From the NCBI GenBank assembly GCA_965653335.1, contig CBFGZU010000034.1:1-18890 (forward strand): a DNA stretch of 18,890 bases, given 5' to 3'. The DNA comes from Pseudolysinimonas_A sp965653335 (GTDB lineage Bacteria > Actinomycetota > Actinomycetes > Actinomycetales > Microbacteriaceae). The translations under genes and the position numbers were made by a program. How positions within the stretch are numbered: the stretch's first letter is position 1; each line of letters starts with the position of its first letter. Of the stretch, positions 1 to 6,304 are shown piece by piece. The notes beneath the pieces were generated by a model. That model had not been told where the DNA came from and did no database searches. It saw only the letters and a list, made by a program, of their open reading frames with translations.

Positions 1-23
1 CGTTTGGCATCTCGCGGTCACAT

Positions 24-41
24 ATATTATGATCGTAATAT
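24..41. promoter_or_regulatory. 18-bp palindrome, candidate operator and promoter of the hydrolase gene
   Basis: Positions 24-41 form a near-perfect inverted repeat: the half sites ATATTA (24-29) and TAATAT (36-41) flank TGATCG, with one mismatched symmetric pair (30/35). It lies in a short AT-rich patch within otherwise GC-rich DNA. It contains the -10-like hexamer TATTAT (25-30). A palindrome over a -10 element is the usual layout for a TetR- or MarR-type repressor site. No regulator gene is in the window, so the binding protein is unknown. Confidence 0.4.
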
Positions 42-93
42 GCAAAGAAGCGAAGAGGCTTCCCGGAGGACCGGGCGACGCGGGGATCTGGAT

Positions 94-930
94 GTGGTCA
101 GTTGGAAAGACACGCCGACCAAGCGTGTGCGTGTCGACGGTACGGAGTACGTGTACCGGGAGCTCGGCACTGCAGGCGGGGTACCAGTGGTGTTCCTGCA
201 TCACTTCGGCGCTGTTCTCGATGATTGGGATCCGCGAGTGTTGGATGGGGTCGCCACGAACCATCACGTCATCGCGTTCGACAATCGGGGTGTGGGCGGA
301 TCGGGATCCGAGGTTCCGGACGACCTGGATGCGATGGCGCAAGACGCCATCGCCGTCATCCGCGCCCTGGGGTACGAGCGGGTCGATCTGTTCGGGTTCT
401 CCGTCGGCGGGGCCGTGGCCCAGATGGTCGCGCTGCAGGCGCCGCAGCTCGTGAGACGCATGATCATCGCCGGTTCCGGGCCGCGAGGTGGAGGCGGCAT
501 CGACAGGATGCGCCGCATCGTGGGAGGCGCCGTGCTCAAGTCGCTCCTGACGGGCAAGGATCCGAGGAACTTCCTGTTCTTCCCCCGCACCCCGGTGGGC
601 AAGGCTGCCGCCGCCGACTATTTCCGCAGACTCGCCGAGCGCACGACGGACCGCGACAAGAAGATCACCCGACAGGCCCGACACGCGCAGCTTCAGGCCA
701 TCGTCGGGGGCGGTCGTCACGCACCCGACGATCTTTCCGTGATCACGGCCCCTGTCCTGGTCGCGAACGGCGACAACGATCTCATGGTCGCCAGCGAGCA
801 CTCCGCAGATCTTGCGCACCGGCTGCCGAACTCCGAGCTGATCATTTACCCCGATTCGGGACACGGCGGGGTCTTCCAACACCACCGCGAGTTCGTCCCC
901 GCCGTGTTGGCGTTCCTCGGCAAGGAGTAG
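94..930 (+). CDS. Alpha/beta-hydrolase fold enzyme
   Basis: This is a cytosolic serine hydrolase of the alpha/beta-fold superfamily. With GTG at 94 as residue 1 the protein has 278 residues. The nucleophile elbow is GFSVGG with Ser103, the acid is probably Asp229 (in NGDNDLM), and the base is His257 (in SGHGG). An HHFG-type oxyanion-loop motif follows the second strand and FDNRGVGGSG follows strand 4. The frame is open further upstream, with ATG at 40 and TTG at 4. GTG 94 is preferred because relatives, as remembered, start just before a WKDTP motif and because a promoter-like palindrome covers 24-41; its ribosome site (GGGG at 82-85) is weak. A strong hairpin follows the stop, so the gene may be its own transcription unit. 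Substrate is unknown. Next to a dehydrogenase and an acyl-CoA ligase, an ester or lactone hydrolase role in a catabolic route is plausible. Confidence 0.8.
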   Translation: MVSWKDTPTKRVRVDGTEYVYRELGTAGGVPVVFLHHFGAVLDDWDPRVLDGVATNHHVIAFDNRGVGGSGSEVPDDLDAMAQDAIAVIRALGYERVDLFGFSVGGAVAQMVALQAPQLVRRMIIAGSGPRGGGGIDRMRRIVGGAVLKSLLTGKDPRNFLFFPRTPVGKAAAADYFRRLAERTTDRDKKITRQARHAQLQAIVGGGRHAPDDLSVITAPVLVANGDNDLMVASEHSADLAHRLPNSELIIYPDSGHGGVFQHHREFVPAVLAFLGKE

Positions 931-933
931 ATC

Positions 934-968
934 GCCCCCACCCGGGAGGCCATCGACCGGGTGGGGGC
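934..968 (+). terminator. Strong GC-rich hairpin after the hydrolase gene
   Basis: A perfect 12-bp stem (934-945 paired with 957-968, arms GCCCCCACCCGG and CCGGGTGGGGGC) encloses an 11-base loop, 3 bases after the stop codon. There is no T tract after it, as is common for actinobacterial terminators. It would act in either direction and separates the hydrolase from the dehydrogenase gene. Confidence 0.6.
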
Positions 969-1055
969 CACGTTCGGCTGCCCGCATCGACGCGGGCGGC
1001 ATGAGGCGACAGAAGACGTCGCGAGTCATGGGAAGCACAGAGAGGTGCAGAACAG

Positions 1056-1907
1056 ATGAGAAGCAAGCGTTCACTGGCTGGCAAGGTCGCCCTGATCACG
1101 GGTGGAGCCAAGGGCTTGGGAGCCGCCACCGCAGCGGAGCTCGTGTCCCGCGGCGCATCCGTCGCGGTCGTGGACATCGACCCACCCGCGCAGGTTCATC
1201 CCGCGGGAGCGGCGGTACTATCCCTGCGGGGCAACGTCACCGAGATCGACGACATGCGCGAGGCCGTCGCCGCCGTCGCCGAAAGGTTCGGGCGTCTCGA
1301 CATCGCCATCGCGAACGCCGGAGTTGCCGCGCGCGGGACGACGGTGCGTGCTGCAGACCCGAAGGTCGTTCACCGGATCCTCGACATCAACGTGCGTGGC
1401 GCGCTCAACACGGTCCAGGCGGCGCTCCCGCAGGTGATCGAGAATCGTGGGAACATCGCGCTCGTCTCCTCGGTCTTCTCGTACATCAACGGGGCCGGCA
1501 CGGTGCCGTATGCGATGAGCAAGGCGGCGGTCGAGCAGCTGGGCCGTGGGCTCCGGGTCGAGCTCGCGGCATTCGGTGTCCAGGCGACCACTGCCTACTT
1601 CGCCATGATCAACACCGACATGATCCGACAGAGCGTCGACGAGGATCCGACTGCTCAGGCGCTGCTCGGCGCTCTGCCGAGGGTGCTGAACAAAAGGATC
1701 TCGCCGCAAGAAGCCGCGGGTGCGATCGTCGACGGCATCGAGAGGGGGGCACCTCGAGTGATGCGTCCGCGCCGCTGGGCGGCCATCTCCCTCTTCCGGG
1801 GCGCGCTGGCCGTCGCAATGGATGCTCAACTCGCTGGAAGCCGCGAGACGCGTGAACTCATCCGCGACCTGGATGCGCGGGCGGGACAGGACAGCCTCAC
1901 GAGCTGA
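1056..1907 (+). CDS. Short-chain dehydrogenase/reductase (SDR), classical type
   Basis: This is a 283-residue NAD(P)-dependent oxidoreductase of the classical SDR family. The cofactor motif TGGAKGLG is at residues 15-22, Asp40 ends the second strand (favouring NAD over NADP), NAG is at 87-89, and the catalytic set is Asn112, Ser138/139, Tyr152 and Lys156 (YAMSK). All catalytic residues are present. The C-terminal 40 residues run past the usual core of about 250 and include an amphipathic stretch around RRWAAISLFRGALA. ATG 1056 has AGAGGTG (1041-1047) 8 bases upstream, which decides the start. It lies between a hydrolase and an acyl-CoA ligase, suggesting oxidation of an alcohol to a ketone or aldehyde in the same pathway. 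The substrate cannot be told from sequence. Confidence 0.85.
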   Translation: MRSKRSLAGKVALITGGAKGLGAATAAELVSRGASVAVVDIDPPAQVHPAGAAVLSLRGNVTEIDDMREAVAAVAERFGRLDIAIANAGVAARGTTVRAADPKVVHRILDINVRGALNTVQAALPQVIENRGNIALVSSVFSYINGAGTVPYAMSKAAVEQLGRGLRVELAAFGVQATTAYFAMINTDMIRQSVDEDPTAQALLGALPRVLNKRISPQEAAGAIVDGIERGAPRVMRPRRWAAISLFRGALAVAMDAQLAGSRETRELIRDLDARAGQDSLTS

Positions 1908-1925
1908 GCCACGCGCCCGCTGGCA

Positions 1926-1950
1926 CACCGCGGTCGTTACGGGCGCGGTG
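1926..1950 (+). terminator. Weak hairpin between the SDR and acyl-CoA ligase genes
   Basis: CACCGCG (1926-1932) pairs with CGCGGTG (1944-1950) around an 11-base loop in the 109-base gap. The stem is only 7 bp and no T tract follows. It may be an attenuating or processing hairpin, or chance in GC-rich DNA. Confidence 0.25.
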
Positions 1951-2016
1951 AGGATCGACGGCCGTCACCACTTCTTGCACGGTGAACGGTCGCACTGACA
2001 ATGAGAAGGAGCATCC

Positions 2017-3603
2017 ATGACGATCAAGAGTTCGTACCCGGACGTCGACATCCCGGAGGTCAGCGTCTACGACTACATCTTCGGCGGGCTGGGCGCCGAG
2101 GAGGCGGATACGGTCGCGGTTGTCGACGGTGTCACGGGCGCGTCGCTCAGCTTCGGTGCGTTGAGGCGGCAGATCGACGCCATCGCGGGAGGCCTCGCAG
2201 CGCGGGGGATCGGCGTCGGCGATGTCGTCGCGCTGATGGCGCCGAACGTGCCGGCATTCGTGGCCGCGTTCCACGGCATCCTCCGTGCCGGCGCGACGGC
2301 GACCACGGTGAACTCGCTCTACACGCCTGACGAGATAGCGAACCAACTGGTCGACTCCGGCGCGAAACTCGTCATCACGGTGTCTCCCCTGCTACCTGCT
2401 GTCGAGTTGGCGACGAGCGCGGCGGGCATCTCTGCCGCGCAGATCATTCTGCTCAACCGCGCGGACGGGTACACGAGCATCGACGAACTCATCGATCTAG
2501 GGGAGCCCGCCCCGCCGATCATGTTCGACCCGGCCTCGCATCCGGCGGTGCTGCCGTACTCGTCCGGCACGACGGGCAAACCCAAGGGCGTTGTGCTCAC
2601 GCACCGGAACCTCGTCGCCAACGTCGCACAGGTCACACCCATGATCGGCGTCTCCCGGAGTGACACGGTGCATGCGGTACTGCCGTTCTTCCACATCTAC
2701 GGGATGACGGTGCTGCTCAACCTGTCCCTGCGGGCGCGTGCCGTGTTGGTCACCCAGCCGAAGTTCGAGTTGTCGGAGTTCCTGCGGATCATTCAGGACC
2801 ACATGTGCACGTACGTGTTCATCGCCCCGCCGATCGCCGTCGCGCTGGCCAAGCATCCCCTTGTCGATCAGTACGACCTCTCCAGTGTCCAGATTGTGCT
2901 CTCCGGTGCTGCCCCGCTGGACGAAACGCTCGCCCAAGCGGTCTCCGGTCGACTCGGAGTAGAAGTGCTCCAGGGCTTCGGGATGACGGAGATGAGCCCG
3001 GTCTCGCACGTGACGCCTCGTGCGCGTCCTGACGTGCCGTTGGGATCGGTCGGCCTCGCGGTTCCGAACATCGAGATGAAGCTGATCGAGACCGTCACCG
3101 GAGCGGAGGTCGAGGTTCCGAGTGAGGGACTCTCCGAGCCGGGCGAGCTCCTCGTGAAGGGCCCCAACATCATGACCGGGTACCTCAATAATGCCGGGGC
3201 GACCGAACAGACCCTGGATCCGCACGGGTTCCTGCACACCGGCGACATCGCCCGTGTGGACGCGGACGGGGTGGTCTGGATCGTGGACCGGCTCAAAGAA
3301 CTCATCAAGTACAAGGGATACCAAGTCGCGCCGGCCGAACTCGAGGCACTTCTGCTCACTCACCCCGACATTGCGGATGCGGCCGTCGTCGCGCACCCCG
3401 ACGAGGACGCCGGCGAGATCCCGAAGGCGTTCATCGTCCGTCAACCGGGGTCCGAGCTCTCCGCAGACGACGCGATCGCCTTCGTCGCCACACGCATCGC
3501 CCCGCACAAGAAGATCAGGCTTGTGGAGTTCATCGACGTGGTACCCAAGAGCGCGTCCGGCAAGATTCTCCGCAAAGATCTCCGAACAAGCAGCGCCACC
3601 TGA
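2017..3603 (+). CDS. Acyl-CoA synthetase of the 4-coumarate-CoA ligase type (AMP-forming)
   Basis: This 528-residue ANL-superfamily enzyme activates a carboxylic acid with ATP to an acyl-AMP and then transfers it to CoA. All core motifs are present: the P-loop-like YSSGTTGKPKG at residues 181-191, GFGMTE at 320-325, TGD at 408-410, the hinge region around YKGYQVAPAELE at 432-443, and the catalytic lysine Lys516 in PKSASGKILRK. Length is normal for 4CL-like enzymes (about 520-560). ATG 2017 has AGAAGGAG (2004-2011) 5 bases upstream. It is most like 4-coumarate-CoA or medium-chain/aryl acid ligases, but specificity cannot be read reliably. As the last cassette gene it would feed an acid made by the hydrolase and dehydrogenase into CoA-linked breakdown. 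Its stop lies only 25 bases before the tRNA-like fragment. Confidence 0.9.
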   Translation: MTIKSSYPDVDIPEVSVYDYIFGGLGAEEADTVAVVDGVTGASLSFGALRRQIDAIAGGLAARGIGVGDVVALMAPNVPAFVAAFHGILRAGATATTVNSLYTPDEIANQLVDSGAKLVITVSPLLPAVELATSAAGISAAQIILLNRADGYTSIDELIDLGEPAPPIMFDPASHPAVLPYSSGTTGKPKGVVLTHRNLVANVAQVTPMIGVSRSDTVHAVLPFFHIYGMTVLLNLSLRARAVLVTQPKFELSEFLRIIQDHMCTYVFIAPPIAVALAKHPLVDQYDLSSVQIVLSGAAPLDETLAQAVSGRLGVEVLQGFGMTEMSPVSHVTPRARPDVPLGSVGLAVPNIEMKLIETVTGAEVEVPSEGLSEPGELLVKGPNIMTGYLNNAGATEQTLDPHGFLHTGDIARVDADGVVWIVDRLKELIKYKGYQVAPAELEALLLTHPDIADAAVVAHPDEDAGEIPKAFIVRQPGSELSADDAIAFVATRIAPHKKIRLVEFIDVVPKSASGKILRKDLRTSSAT

Positions 3604-3627
3604 CTCCTTGATCAGATCTGGGCCGTC

Positions 3628-3676
3628 ACCTGTTTCACCAAGCAGGAGGTCAGGGGTTCGATTCCCCAAGGCTCCA
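3628..3676 (+). pseudogene. 3' fragment of a tRNA, most like tRNA-Ala(TGC); candidate attachment-site copy
   Basis: The sequence reads as the 3' half of a tRNA: an anticodon-stem 3' side with variable region (CAAGCAGGAGGTC from 3639), a T-arm with the invariant GGTTCGATTCC core, and an acceptor 3' strand AGGCTCC plus discriminator A (3669-3676). From memory it differs by about one base from actinobacterial tRNA-Ala(TGC) over 3639-3676. An A-A mismatch at the base of the T-stem points to decay. The D-arm and 5' acceptor strand are absent upstream, so it is not a working gene. In related genomes tRNA-Ala sits exactly here, before the cwsA-like gene. Confidence 0.7.
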
Positions 3677-3712
3677 CGTCGGGGACACCGACAGCGGATG
3701 CCCGCTCCGACG
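3677..3712. terminator. Nested hairpin downstream of the tRNA fragment
   Basis: CGTCGG (3677-3682) pairs with CCGACG (3707-3712) and encloses a second hairpin, AGCGG (3693-3697) with CCGCT (3702-3706). It directly abuts the tRNA 3' end, so it may be the old tRNA terminator retained on the chromosomal side. It could also stop the ligase transcript and the leftward cwsA-position transcript. Confidence 0.35.
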
Positions 3713-3741
3713 GGCCGACCGATGCCGCTCGTTTCGCCGTT

Positions 3742-4284
3742 TCAGAACTCGTCGTCGCCGATGTCGGCGCTGCCCGGATCCCCGAGGTCTTCGATCCAGA
3801 GGTCGTCGTCGGCGCGCAACGTCTGCCACGCCGCGTAAGCGATGCCGGCGACCGCGACGACGCCGAGACCGATGAGGATGTATTTGCCGGGGCCGCTCGA
3901 CTTGGGCGGCGTCACGACGCCCGCCTTCTGGCCGGCGGACGAGATGCGGCGCACCACGTCACGAACGGCGGGGTTCTTCGCCGCCTCGAGCACGGCCAGC
4001 GCGGAGCCGATGGTGCCAGAGATCGCGGGCAGCACGTCGTCGGTGAACCGCTCCCGCGCGGTCGACGCTGCCTCACGGGCGGCACCCAGCCCGTCGCGAG
4101 CGGTGCCGAAGCTCTCGCGCACCCGGGGACGTACCTCTTCACGCGCGAAGTTGGCCGCTTGGCGGCGGGCATCCTTCAGAACGACCGTCGCGTGCTCGAT
4201 CGCCTCGCGCTGCTCGTCCCAAAGGCGCTCAGCGTCCCGCTTGAGGCGGTTGAGCTCCCGCTGGCGCTTACGTGACAGTGCCAT
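3742..4284 (-). CDS. Helical single-pass membrane protein in the cwsA position
   Basis: This is a 180-residue protein of unknown function. Residues 1-82 are strongly charged and helical, with many Arg, Lys, Glu and Ala (coiled-coil-like). Residues about 84-118 look amphipathic and about 121-132 are a Pro/Gly linker. One membrane segment follows at about 134-154 (YILIGLGVVAVAGIAYAAW), then an acidic tail with DDDLWIEDLG. ATG 4284 has GGAGG (4295-4291) 6 bases upstream; a longer reading to 4404 lacks support. It lies on the minus strand between the tRNA-Ala site and ppiA, as does M. tuberculosis Rv0008c (CwsA, a partner of Wag31 and CrgA), which also has a helical region and one C-terminal membrane segment. 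I see no convincing residue-level similarity, so a CwsA-like role is inference from position and layout. Confidence 0.85.
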   Translation of the reverse strand: MALSRKRQRELNRLKRDAERLWDEQREAIEHATVVLKDARRQAANFAREEVRPRVRESFGTARDGLGAAREAASTARERFTDDVLPAISGTIGSALAVLEAAKNPAVRDVVRRISSAGQKAGVVTPPKSSGPGKYILIGLGVVAVAGIAYAAWQTLRADDDLWIEDLGDPGSADIGDDEF

Positions 4285-4375
4285 AGTGATCCTCCGGTCG
4301 AAAGAAACGACGTGACGTGAGCCATCCTGCCATGGGCGGCGGACTGCGCCGAAGGCCTTGCCATCACGAGCTCCA

Positions 4376-4384
4376 TGCGAGAAT
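4376..4384 (+). promoter_or_regulatory. Extended -10 element for leaderless ppiA
   Basis: TGC then GAGAAT (4379-4384) forms an extended -10 element. Only 6 bases separate it from the ATG at 4391, so transcription would begin at or next to the start codon. No ribosome-binding site is present, which fits a leaderless transcript. No clear -35 element is seen. Confidence 0.45.
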
Positions 4385-4390
4385 GGCGCA

Positions 4391-4930
4391 ATGCCCGCGC
4401 ACACTCACGTCGCCACCGTCCACACCACCGTCGGCGACATCCGCATCAATCTGTTCGGTTTCCACGCCCCGGTCACCGTCGAGAACTTCGTCGGCCTCGC
4501 GACGGGCACGAAGGAGTGGCAAGACCCTGCAACCGGGGAGACGAAGAACAGTCCCCTCTACGACGGAGTGATCTTTCACCGCATCATCAAGCAGTTCATG
4601 CTGCAAGGCGGCGACCCGCTCGGCAAAGGCATCGGCGGCCCCGGCTACAACTTCGACGACGAGATCCACCCCGAGCTGCACTTCACCGACCCCTACCTGC
4701 TGGCGATGGCGAACGCCGGCATCCAGGGCGGCCGCGGCACTAACGGCTCCCAGTTCTTCATCACGACCGTGCCGACCCCGTGGCTCAACGGCAAGCACAC
4801 GATCTTCGGTGAGGTCGTCGACGACGACTCGAAGCGGGTCGTCGACGCGATCGAAGCCGTCGACACCGACGGGCGCGACAAGCCCCTGCAGGATGTCGTG
4901 ATCACCTCGATCTCCGTCGACGCGGTCTGA
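4391..4930 (+). CDS. ppiA: Cyclophilin-type peptidyl-prolyl cis-trans isomerase
   Basis: This 179-residue single-domain cyclophilin speeds cis-trans isomerisation of peptidyl-proline bonds and is presumably cytosolic, as no signal peptide is present. The active-site signature is intact: FHRII (62-66, catalytic Arg64), QGG (72-74), QFFIT (121-125), Trp131 and His136 in WLNGKHTIFGEV. Length matches bacterial PpiA. An upstream in-frame TTG (4358) exists, but ATG 4391 fits the family N-terminus and sits 6 bases after a -10-like element. It is divergent from the cwsA-position gene and 33 bases before the rhomboid-fold gene. The position equals that of M. tuberculosis ppiA (Rv0009). Confidence 0.95.
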   Translation: MPAHTHVATVHTTVGDIRINLFGFHAPVTVENFVGLATGTKEWQDPATGETKNSPLYDGVIFHRIIKQFMLQGGDPLGKGIGGPGYNFDDEIHPELHFTDPYLLAMANAGIQGGRGTNGSQFFITTVPTPWLNGKHTIFGEVVDDDSKRVVDAIEAVDTDGRDKPLQDVVITSISVDAV

Positions 4931-4963
4931 AGCCGCCACCCGAACCGTGAGCGACGCGCCCTC

Positions 4964-5878
4964 GTGACGGAAACGGAGACTTCGCCGGACGCCTGCTACC
5001 GGCATCCGAAGCGCGCCAGCTGGGTGCTGTGCCAACGCTGCGGGCGCACGATCTGCCCGGAATGCCAGATTCTCGCGCCCGTCGGCGTTCACTGCCCGGA
5101 ATGCGTCCGCGAGACCGGCGGCTCCGTTTCGTGGCGCGACGCTGGGGAGAACCGGCGGCCGGCGGCGAAGAAGCGGCCGGTGCGCGCCACGCGGTCTCGT
5201 CCGCAGCGCACCACGTCGGGATGGCAGGGCACGCTCGGCCAGATGCTCCGGCCGGGGTCTGAGACCCCGATGCTCAGCTGGAGCATCATCGGCCTCATCG
5301 TCGTGCTCTGGGTCGGCGGGCTGTTCACCGCAGGGCTGCCCTTCGTCGCGCTTTTCGCGCTCCCCTCGCTGAGCTGGCAGGTGTGGCGGTTCTTCACCGC
5401 GGCGGTCGTCTATCCCCCGGATTCCGTCTACCTGATTTCGATCCTGCTCAGCGGGGTCTTCTTCCTGCTGACCGCACCGGCCGTCGAGAAGAATCTCGGG
5501 CGCGGCCGCTTCCTCGTTCTCGCCCTCGCGGCGGCGGGGATCGGCAGCGCGGCGATGGTGCTCTCGGGCCAGCCCGCGTTCGGGCTCATCGGCGTGCTGT
5601 TCGGGATGTTCGGTTCGTACCTGATCTTCGTCTGGTCGTATCCGCCCGCTCGCGCTCAGGCGCTCATCATCATCGGCATCAACCTGCTGATCAACATCGC
5701 CTTCGGCGGATTCACGCTTCCCCAGCTCATCGGCGGACTGATCGCCGGAGCGGGAGTGACCTACCTCTTCCAGCGCTACGACGACCGCGCGGGATCGAAG
5801 CCGCGCACCCCGTACCTCATCGTCGGCGCGGTCGTGGTCGGCTTGATCCTGCTCGCGATCGTGCGGTCGGCGCTCTGA
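4964..5878 (+). CDS. Rhomboid-fold membrane protein with N-terminal zinc-binding domain, probably catalytically inactive
   Basis: This is a 304-residue polytopic protein. Residues 11-47 hold a B-box-like zinc-binding cluster (Cys11, His14, Cys23, Cys26, Cys31, Cys34, Cys44, Cys47). A basic linker follows (62-90), then six or seven membrane segments from about 104 to 302. The loop motif WR (141-142) and the glycine-rich GxxxG helix (FGMFG, 213-217) mark it as rhomboid. The active-site serine motif GxSG reads GLIG at 207-210, with Ile209 in place of Ser. The TM6 histidine usually found as HxGGL reads PQLIGGL (253-259), and the HxxxN of TM2 is also missing. It therefore looks like a pseudoprotease that may bind membrane clients without cutting them. 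GTG 4964 is the only good start, and it lies 33 bases after ppiA, probably in one operon. Confidence 0.85.
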   Translation: MTETETSPDACYRHPKRASWVLCQRCGRTICPECQILAPVGVHCPECVRETGGSVSWRDAGENRRPAAKKRPVRATRSRPQRTTSGWQGTLGQMLRPGSETPMLSWSIIGLIVVLWVGGLFTAGLPFVALFALPSLSWQVWRFFTAAVVYPPDSVYLISILLSGVFFLLTAPAVEKNLGRGRFLVLALAAAGIGSAAMVLSGQPAFGLIGVLFGMFGSYLIFVWSYPPARAQALIIIGINLLINIAFGGFTLPQLIGGLIAGAGVTYLFQRYDDRAGSKPRTPYLIVGAVVVGLILLAIVRSAL

Positions 5879-5887
5879 GCCGGACGG

Positions 5888-5914
5888 TTTTCCACAGGCT
5901 CATCCACAGTGTGG
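5888..5914. promoter_or_regulatory. Cluster of three DnaA-box-like sites
   Basis: TTTTCCACA (5888-5896) and TCATCCACA (5900-5908) each differ by one base from the DnaA box TTATCCACA. A third CCACA core lies on the opposite strand at 5910-5914, forming the palindrome CCACA-G-TGTGG (5904-5914). The sites sit 12 bases apart, just past the rhomboid stop, in the gap before crgA. The gyrA-distal synteny block lies fairly near oriC in related genomes, so DnaA binding is plausible but unproven. Confidence 0.4.
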
Positions 5915-5943
5915 AGAGAATGACAGCCGTGTGATTTCGACAC

Positions 5944-5963
5944 GCGTCCGCTGGAGCGGGCGC
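5944..5963. terminator. Bidirectional hairpin between convergent rhomboid and crgA genes
   Basis: GCGTCCGCT (5944-5952) pairs with AGCGGGCGC (5955-5963), 9 bp including one G-T pair; in practice an 8-bp stem with a 4-base loop. It lies between two convergent genes, where a shared terminator is expected. No T tract follows. Confidence 0.5.
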
Positions 5964-5983
5964 TACTCAATCCAAGGATTCGC

Positions 5984-6235
5984 CTAGCGCCACCGCGTGG
6001 TCATGAAGAACCCGATGATGAGGAAGCCGAACCCGATTGCGATGTTCGCTTCGTTGATGCCCGGGATGGGCCACGAACCCTGGCTCAAGTAGTAGACGAT
6101 GATCCACGCCAGACCCAGCAGCATGAAGCCGAACATGATCGGCTTGAACCATACGGGGTTGGGGACGTTCTCGCGGCGGTCGGCGCTCGCGGTGTCGGCC
6201 TTCTGCGCTGAAGACGAAGGGTTGGATCGGGCCAT
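5984..6235 (-). CDS. crgA: Cell division protein CrgA
   Basis: This 83-residue protein of the CrgA family is a small membrane protein that recruits septal factors such as FtsI/PbpB and FtsQ and helps coordinate growth and division in Actinobacteria. It has a polar cytosolic N-terminus (1-25), the family motif NPVWFKPIMFGFMLLGLAW at 26-44 leading into the first membrane helix, a conserved extracellular YYLSQGSWPIPGI loop (48-60), and a second helix (64-80). It ends with TTRWR, typical of the family. ATG 6235 is followed exactly by this family N-terminus. A -10-like TAGACT lies 7 bases upstream with no ribosome site, so the transcript may be leaderless. It is divergent from the sortase gene and convergent with the rhomboid gene. 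Confidence 0.96.
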   Translation of the reverse strand: MARSNPSSSAQKADTASADRRENVPNPVWFKPIMFGFMLLGLAWIIVYYLSQGSWPIPGINEANIAIGFGFLIIGFFMTTRWR

Positions 6236-6242
6236 GCGGAGC

Positions 6243-6248
6243 AGTCTA
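6243..6248 (-). promoter_or_regulatory. -10 element for leaderless crgA
   Basis: On the minus strand TAGACT lies 7 bases before the crgA ATG. The short distance leaves no room for a ribosome-binding site. The divergent sortase promoter is 45 bases away, so both could share one control region. Confidence 0.4.
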
Positions 6249-6292
6249 ACGGAGGCCGCCCGGGCACGACCCCGGGCCGAAGCCGTGCGACG

Positions 6293-6298
6293 TAGAAT
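6293..6298 (+). promoter_or_regulatory. -10 element for leaderless sortase mRNA
   Basis: TAGAAT (6293-6298) lies exactly 6 bases before the sortase ATG at 6305. This is the same spacing as at ppiA. A purine run (GAGGG) lies between, but it is too close to the ATG to act as a normal ribosome site. Confidence 0.5.
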
Positions 6299-6304
6299 CG
6301 AGGG

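Larger units (their letters stand above)
1..3676. mobile_element. Probable right end of a genomic island at tRNA-Ala
   Basis: This stretch holds three catabolic genes that are absent from the conserved gyrA to leuT gene order of Actinobacteria, and it ends in a tRNA-Ala-like 3' fragment (3628-3676). Tyrosine integrases commonly insert at tRNA 3' ends and leave such a copy at the far boundary. The expected intact tRNA-Ala would lie left of the window. No integrase, excisionase or transposase gene is visible here, so the other end must carry it or it has been lost. The left boundary is not visible. The island reading is inference from synteny plus the tRNA fragment. Confidence 0.45.

Noticed and set aside
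2497..3669. Long minus-strand open frame starting MGNRTPDLLLG opposite the ligase gene
   Set aside because: It is antisense to a clear acyl-CoA synthetase. The GNRTPDL start is the well-known artefact of translating the antisense of a tRNA T-arm; it in fact supports the tRNA fragment.
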